This document shows, piece after piece, positions 14,057 through 14,183 of a stretch of 14,183 nucleotides of DNA (position 1 is the first letter of the stretch; each line of letters starts with the position of its first letter). The notes beneath the pieces are model-generated. The model worked only from the letters and a program-made list of their open reading frames with translations. It did not search any database and was not told where the DNA came from. The stretch is from Anaerolineae bacterium. GTDB taxonomy: Bacteria; Chloroflexota; Anaerolineae; 4572-78; J111. The translations under genes were made by a program, and so were the position numbers. The DNA lies in contig JAGRCC010000369.1 in NCBI GenBank assembly GCA_020433785.1, forward strand, positions 1 through 14,183. The letters are read 5' to 3'.

Positions 14057-14183
14057 CGCCGTAATCGCCGAAAAACCACGCGATAAATTGCCAGTTTCGG
14101 TATTGTTATCTACACTAACTCATGTTGGTAGCTCTCCACTACACCGTGTTGAAGAAAAATTAGACAGAATTAACACGATTTAC
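14057..14183. other. Non-coding right end
   Basis: I see no gene, no strong hairpin and no repeat in the last 127 bases. Whether the membrane-protein gene has a terminator just outside the window cannot be seen. Confidence 0.5.

Noticed and set aside
1..14183. Prophage, insertion sequence, toxin-antitoxin pair or defence island
   Set aside because: I saw no transposase, integrase, phage, restriction or toxin-like sequence, and no terminal inverted repeats of a transposon.

Overview
The window is chromosomal DNA of about 14 kb with eight complete protein genes, one gene cut by the left edge, and several well-resolved regulatory elements. The gene set fits a Chloroflexota bacterium, probably from the Anaerolineae/Ardenticatenia side. 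It includes a T-box-controlled thrS whose product lacks the TGS domain, an AIM24/TIGR00266 protein, a zinc-dependent phospholipase C-like protein, an S41 protease and a large glycosyltransferase-like membrane protein ending in an ILEI/FAM3-type domain. Heptanucleotide repeats are scattered through spacers and even a gene. The taxonomic call is inference from these features, not from a marker gene search.

Layout, left to right. Positions 1-735 (-) hold the N-terminal part of a GAF-domain histidine kinase, with a clean promoter at 795-822. Positions 835-2444 (-) hold a probable two-gene unit: a TIGR00266 protein followed by a phospholipase C-like protein, driven by a promoter at 2495-2522. Positions 2614-3912 (-) hold an S41 C-terminal processing protease with a PDZ domain; its catalytic serine is present but the expected catalytic lysine is a threonine. 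A hairpin terminator (2551-2582) separates it from the next unit. Positions 4129-5847 (+) hold an ABC-class ATPase of the COG3044/MRB1590 type. The 520-bp spacer after it carries nine 21-bp tandem repeats between two oppositely oriented heptamer patches. Positions 6370-6960 (+) hold a LOG-family phosphoribohydrolase.

Positions 7004-7321 hold a promoter and a complete transcriptional T-box riboswitch with an ACC (threonine) specifier, and 7417-9219 (+) is thrS. A strong terminator (9352-9393) ends that unit. Positions 9442-9969 (+) encode a small HEAT-repeat protein, convergent with a TIGR01777-type sugar-epimerase-like SDR protein (9999-10907, -). Positions 11129-14056 (+) encode a 975-residue polytopic membrane protein with a GT-C-like N-terminal half and an ILEI-like C-terminal domain; its transcript may be leaderless.

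Most genes are independent housekeeping or accessory units; I see no defence island, prophage or biosynthetic cluster. The least ordinary signals are: (i) one heptanucleotide repeat family found both in spacers and inside the membrane-protein gene, including 19 units in unbroken 7-bp register; (ii) the 21-bp array at 5945-6133; (iii) the protease lacking its catalytic lysine; and (iv) the ILEI domain attached to a glycosyltransferase-like membrane protein.
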